From: Nocardioides ginsengisegetis
Lineage (GTDB): Bacteria; Actinomycetota; Actinomycetes; Propionibacteriales; Nocardioidaceae
Reading direction: 5' to 3'
Length of the DNA: 64,000 bases
NCBI RefSeq assembly: GCF_014138045.1
Contig: NZ_JACGXA010000001.1
Location: forward strand, 3,023,001 to 3,087,000
Made by a program: the position numbers and the translations under genes. The notes under the pieces are model-generated. The model saw only the letters and a list, made by a program, of their open reading frames with translations, did no database searches and had not been told where the DNA came from. Below are positions 60,156 to 64,000 of this stretch, piece by piece; position 1 is the first letter of the stretch, and each line of letters begins with the position of its first letter.

Positions 60156-60758
60156 TCAGCTGTTGAACCGCTGCTGGGTCTTCTCGAGACCCTCGGTGAT
60201 GAGCGTCTCCACCGCGTCGGCCGCGTGGTCGACCTGGAACGGCAGCTCCTTGGTCTCGACGCGGGAGTAGTTGGACAGCACGAAGTCCGCGACGTCCTGG
60301 CGGCCCGGCGGGCGGCCGATGCCGGCGCGCACCCGGTAGAAGTCGCCGGTGCCCAGGGAGGAGCGCATCGAGCGCAGCCCGTTGTGGCCGTTGTCGCCGC
60401 CGCCGAGCTTGGTGCGCAGCGTGCCGAAGGCGATGTCGAGCTCGTCGTGGATCGCGATGATCCGCTCCGGCGGCACCTTGTAGAAGGTGGCGAGCGCCTT
60501 GACCGGCCCGCCGGTCTCGTTCATGTAGCACCGCGGCCGGGCGAGCACGACGCGTGGCCCGGGCGTGCCGGGCGCACCGAGCCGGCCCTCGACCACGTCG
60601 GCGCGGCCGGACTTGTGCGCGCGGAAGGTCCCGCCCATGCGGGAGGCGAGCTCGTCGGTGACGAGGTACCCCACGTTGTGGCGGTGCCCGGCATAGGAAG
60701 GGCCGGGATTCCCCAGACCCACCACGAGCCACACGTCGGTGGTGGTGGCAGCGGTCAC
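60156..60758 (-). CDS. pth: Peptidyl-tRNA hydrolase
   Basis: Pth frees tRNA from peptidyl-tRNA that drops off the ribosome. The 200 residues show [22 protein letters not shown] with the catalytic histidine and first asparagine, YMNETGGPV with the second asparagine, and [10 protein letters not shown] with the catalytic aspartate. [12 protein letters not shown] is the conserved loop. GTG 60758 ([11 protein letters not shown]) fits the family start; a longer frame to 60812 adds basic residues. It lies 50 bases downstream of rplY, as is common in bacteria. Confidence 0.96.
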   Translation of the reverse strand: MTAATTTDVWLVVGLGNPGPSYAGHRHNVGYLVTDELASRMGGTFRAHKSGRADVVEGRLGAPGTPGPRVVLARPRCYMNETGGPVKALATFYKVPPERIIAIHDELDIAFGTLRTKLGGGDNGHNGLRSMRSSLGTGDFYRVRAGIGRPPGRQDVADFVLSNYSRVETKELPFQVDHAADAVETLITEGLEKTQQRFNS

Positions 60759-60808
60759 GGCTGAATCCCGGCCCTCTCTACGGAACCTGTGAAGCAGACT
60801 GCGGAGGA

Positions 60809-61483
60809 TCACTCCTCGTCGGCGGCCTCGGTGCTCTCGGCGTCGCCCTCGGCAGCCTCGGCGGCCTCGGCGTCGGACTCGTCGCGCTCGATGCCGGCCT
60901 CGGCCTCGGCCTCCTCCAGCTCCGCCTCCAGCGCCTCGGCGGTCTGCGCCTCGGTGATGTTGACGATGAGGGTCTCACCGTCGAGCAGCAGCGTGGAGCC
61001 CTTCGGGAGGGTGAGGTCGGAGGCGAGGATCTGGGTGCCGGCCTCGAGGCCCTCGATGTCGACCTCGACGTACTCGGGGATGTGCGTGGCCTCGGCCTCG
61101 AGCTGAATGGTCGCGGTGCCGACGACGACCAGCGTCTCCTTGGCGGCCTCGCCGTTGAGGTGCACGGGGACCTCGACGGTGACCTTCTCGCCCTTGCGGA
61201 CGACGACGAAGTCGATGTGCTCGAGGTGGCGCTTGATCGGGTCGACCTGGACCTGCTTGGTCAGGGCGAGGGTGCTCTTGCCGTCGATGTCGAGCTCGAG
61301 CAGGGCGTTGGCGCCGCCGTGCTTGAGGGCCATCATCGTGTCGTGGCCCGGCAGGGTGATGTGGATCGGGTCGTTGCCGTGGCCGTAGACGACGGCGGGC
61401 ACCTTGTGCTCGCGGCGGATGCGGCGAGCCGCGCCCTTGCCGAACTCGGTGCGGGACTCAGCGGTGATCTTCTCGGCGGACAT
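60809..61483 (-). CDS. rplY: Ribosomal protein L25/general stress protein Ctc
   Basis: This 224-residue long-form L25 (Ctc type) binds 5S rRNA. The N-terminal 5S-binding domain has [22 protein letters not shown]; the C-terminal TL5 domain includes [11 protein letters not shown] and [18 protein letters not shown]. The last 40 residues are Glu/Ala-rich, as in many actinobacteria. ATG 61483 has GAGGAG ten bases upstream. It heads the minus-strand group with pth. Confidence 0.96.
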   Translation of the reverse strand: MSAEKITAESRTEFGKGAARRIRREHKVPAVVYGHGNDPIHITLPGHDTMMALKHGGANALLELDIDGKSTLALTKQVQVDPIKRHLEHIDFVVVRKGEKVTVEVPVHLNGEAAKETLVVVGTATIQLEAEATHIPEYVEVDIEGLEAGTQILASDLTLPKGSTLLLDGETLIVNITEAQTAEALEAELEEAEAEAGIERDESDAEAAEAAEGDAESTEAADEE

Positions 61484-61758
61484 GCGAATCTCCTCGTACG
61501 TACTGCTGTTCTGGAAGCGGGGTGCTGCAAAGGTCGATGGCTGCCTCGGACCCGGCGCCGCAAACGAAACGCCGCGCACCCGGTCGGAGTCGACATCGAG
61601 CAGCGCGGCGCACCTGTGGTCAGCCAGCCCTGTCGATCACGGACCACCCGGACTCCGGGCGTTCCCTCGCCGAGGCAACCGCAGCAGTCTAGCCGCGGTC
61701 GAGGGGCGAGGCGAATCCCCGTTGACGGCGTGGACAGGTGGACTGGTTGGGTGGACCC

Positions 61759-64000
61759 GTGAGCCTGACGCTGACCGAAGCCCGTGACCGCGCCGCCGTC
61801 GTCTCCGACGTCTCCTACGACGTCGACCTCGACCTCGACCTGACCGACACCACCACGTTCGGGGTGCGCACCACCGTCCGCTTCACCGTGCTCCCCCCGA
61901 CCGCCGACACCTTCCTCGAGCTGGCCCACGGCCGCGAGGTCCGCGTGACGGTCGACGGCGAGGACCGCGGCGACGGAGGGTACGACGGGCGGCGGGTGCC
62001 GCTGACGGGTCTCGCGGCCGGGGCGCACGAGATCGTGGTCGACGCCCGGGTCCCCTACGTCACCGACGGCGACGGCATGCACACGATGACCGACCCGGCC
62101 GACGGCGAGCGCTACGTCGGCGCCTACTGCGGCATGGACATCGCCCAGAAGATCTTCGCCTGCTTCGACCAGAACGACCTCAAGGCCACGATCGCCCTGA
62201 CCGTCACCGCACCCCCGGCCTGGACCGTGCTGGCCAACGGCGCCACCCTCGAGTCGACCGACGGCCGTTGGCGCTTCGCGACGACCCTGCGGATCCCGCC
62301 GGCACTCTTCGTCGTCGCGGCCGGGCCCTGGGCGTCGTACCGCTGGGAGCACGCGGGCCTGCCGTTCGGGTGGCACGCACGCGCCTCGCTGGCCGCCGAG
62401 CTCGACCGCGACGCCGCCGAGCTGCGCGCGATCACCGAGGGCTGCTACGACCACTTCGCCGAGCTCTTCGAGGAGCCCTATCCCTTCGACTCCTACGACC
62501 AGGTGCTGGTCCCCGGGCTCAACTGGGGCGCGCAGGAGATGCCCGGCTGCGTGACCTACCGCGACGAGTACCTCCCCCGCGGCGCCGTCCCCGAGGACCT
62601 GCGCCTGTTCCGCGCGGCCGTGATCGCCCACGAGATGTCGCACATGTGGTTCGGCGACCTCGCCACCATGACGTGGTGGGAGGACACCTGGCTGCAGGAG
62701 AGCTTCGCCGACTACATGGGCTACCGCGTGGCCGCCGACGGCGCGGGCTTCCACGGCGCGCTGCTCGGGCACGAGGTGGGCCGCAAGCCCAACGCGTACG
62801 ACGCCGACCGGCGCCGCTCGACCCACCCGGTCGCCCCCGAGGCCGAGGACGTGCCCGACGTCGACTCCGCCGCGACGATCTTCGACGCGATCTCCTACTC
62901 CAAGGGCAACTCCGTGCTGCGCCAGCTGGTCACCTGGCTGGGTGACGAGACCTTCCTGCGCGGCGTGAACACCTACCTGACCCGCTTCCGCTTCGCCAAC
63001 GCCACGCTCGACGACTTCGTGGCCGCGCTCGACGAGGCCTCCGACCGGGATGTCCGCTCGTGGGTCGAGCTGTGGCTGCGCACCACCGGCTTCGACACGA
63101 TCCGGGTCGAGCGCGACGCGGCCGGCGTGCCGGTGCTGCACCGCGACGGGACCCGGCCGCACCGCATCCGCGTCACGGCGTACGACGACGGGGCGCGGGA
63201 GGTCGCCAGCGAGCTGGTCGACGTGGCCGACGAGCCGGTGCCGCTGCCGTCGTATGCCGGCCTCGCGGTGGTGCCCAACAGCCACGGCGAGACGTTCGCG
63301 CGCATCACCCTCGACGACGTCTCGGCCACCGTGGTCGCGACCGGGCTGTGCCGGGTCGACGACGACCTGACGCGGGCGGTGCTGTGGACGATGCTGTTCG
63401 ACCGGGTGCAGACCCGTGAGCTCGGGCCGGACGAGTTCGTCGACCTGGTCGCCCGCAACCTCCCCGGCGAGCGCAGCGCGACGATGGTGTCGTCGGTGCT
63501 CAACCGGACGCTCGGCCGGGTGCTGCCGCTGCGTGTTCCAGCCGCCGAGGCGCCCGCGGTCCTCGCGACGCTGGCCTCGGCCTGCTCGACGGGGCTCGAG
63601 CACGCCACCAGCCCCGACCTGGCGCGCGCCTTCGCCAGCGGCTACGCCGACACCTGCGACGACCCCGAGCCGTTGCTCGGCTGGCTCGCCTCCGACGCGG
63701 TCGGCGAGCTGCCGCTGGCGCCCGCCCTGCGCTGGCGCGCCGTGCGCCGGCTGGCCGCCCTCGGGACGCTCGACGAGGAGGCCATCGCGGCCGAAGGTGC
63801 CCGCGACGCCGGCAGCGACGGCCGGGTGGGCGCGGCCGCCGCCCTGGCCGCCCGGCCGACCGCGCAGGCCAAGGCCGACGCCTGGGCCGTCGTCTCCGAC
63901 CCGGACGTCGACAACCGGCTCTTCACCGCCGCCATGGAGGGGCTGTGGTCGCCCGGGCAGGCGGACCTGCTCGCGCCGTACGTCGACCGCTACCTCGCCG
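61759..64000 (+). CDS. pepN: Aminopeptidase N, M1 family (C-terminus cut by the window edge)
   Basis: This zinc metallopeptidase removes N-terminal residues from peptides. About 747 residues are visible. The zinc motif is HEMSH, with the third ligand glutamate 19 residues after the second histidine in WLQESFADY, and the catalytic tyrosine in SYSKGNSVLRQL. The exopeptidase motif is GAQEM (NWGAQEMPGCVTY) in place of the usual GAMEN, with the N-terminus-binding glutamate kept. GTG 61759 starts conserved sequence (SLTLTEARDRA). It diverges from rplY across a 275-bp gap in which I saw no gene. The C-terminal helical domain continues past the edge. Confidence 0.95.
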   Translation, partial: MSLTLTEARDRAAVVSDVSYDVDLDLDLTDTTTFGVRTTVRFTVLPPTADTFLELAHGREVRVTVDGEDRGDGGYDGRRVPLTGLAAGAHEIVVDARVPYVTDGDGMHTMTDPADGERYVGAYCGMDIAQKIFACFDQNDLKATIALTVTAPPAWTVLANGATLESTDGRWRFATTLRIPPALFVVAAGPWASYRWEHAGLPFGWHARASLAAELDRDAAELRAITEGCYDHFAELFEEPYPFDSYDQVLVPGLNWGAQEMPGCVTYRDEYLPRGAVPEDLRLFRAAVIAHEMSHMWFGDLATMTWWEDTWLQESFADYMGYRVAADGAGFHGALLGHEVGRKPNAYDADRRRSTHPVAPEAEDVPDVDSAATIFDAISYSKGNSVLRQLVTWLGDETFLRGVNTYLTRFRFANATLDDFVAALDEASDRDVRSWVELWLRTTGFDTIRVERDAAGVPVLHRDGTRPHRIRVTAYDDGAREVASELVDVADEPVPLPSYAGLAVVPNSHGETFARITLDDVSATVVATGLCRVDDDLTRAVLWTMLFDRVQTRELGPDEFVDLVARNLPGERSATMVSSVLNRTLGRVLPLRVPAAEAPAVLATLASACSTGLEHATSPDLARAFASGYADTCDDPEPLLGWLASDAVGELPLAPALRWRAVRRLAALGTLDEEAIAAEGARDAGSDGRVGAAAALAARPTAQAKADAWAVVSDPDVDNRLFTAAMEGLWSPGQADLLAPYVDRYLA

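Noticed and set aside
61333..63603. Minus-strand open frame of about 750 codons opposite pepN
   Set aside because: The plus strand encodes aminopeptidase N with all catalytic motifs; the opposite frame has none.

Overview
The window is high-GC DNA from an actinomycete, most likely Nocardioides or another member of the Nocardioidaceae. I infer this from the heavy use of GTG starts and ATGA/GTGA overlaps, from the order mfd - SurA-like lipoprotein - mazG - eno - ftsB - DUF501 - ppx, and from the protein families present. No tRNA, rRNA, CRISPR array, transposase or integrase was seen. Both edges cut genes: ppx on the left and pepN on the right.

Bases 1-8251 hold a minus-strand housekeeping block: exopolyphosphatase, DUF501 protein, FtsB/DivIC, enolase, MazG, a SurA-like lipoprotein and the transcription-repair coupling factor Mfd. 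Two copies of a 41-bp palindromic element lie inside its coding DNA. One forms part of mazG; the other supplies the stop of the DUF501 gene and the start of ppx.

Bases 8491-47178 form one large surface-polysaccharide locus of the Wzx/Wzy type. It encodes an initiating sugar-phosphate transferase, about seven glycosyltransferases, a flippase, an O-antigen ligase/polymerase-like protein and two Wzz-like proteins without a kinase domain. Amino-uronic acid sugars could come from a WecB-like epimerase, a WecC-like dehydrogenase, a Gfo/Idh oxidoreductase, two DegT aminotransferases, two acyltransferases and an NAD-dependent epimerase. Further members are an FkbM methyltransferase, an LCP ligase, two paralogous secreted beta-helix proteins and a 1578-residue secreted protein with four DUF4082 domains. 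Regulators are embedded in it: a GAF-ANTAR protein, a histidine kinase/LuxR response regulator pair and a small SARP-type regulator. A motif related to CCCCGATATTGGT recurs in the intergenic regions of this locus, and two copies are identical over 15 bases.

Bases 47191-57898 are an unusual minus-strand phosphate-uptake locus: pstC, pstA, a C-terminally anchored PstS, an 860-residue anchored exported protein, a sortase-fold protein lacking the catalytic residues, a second PstS-like protein with Ig-like repeats, pstB and a lytic transglycosylase. A PHO-box-like direct repeat lies upstream of pstC, and a strong GNRA-capped hairpin separates the second binding protein from pstB.

Bases 58107-64000 return to housekeeping genes: a VOC protein, a HAD hydrolase, a CysQ/inositol monophosphatase-type phosphatase, peptidyl-tRNA hydrolase and ribosomal protein L25 on the minus strand, then divergent aminopeptidase N.
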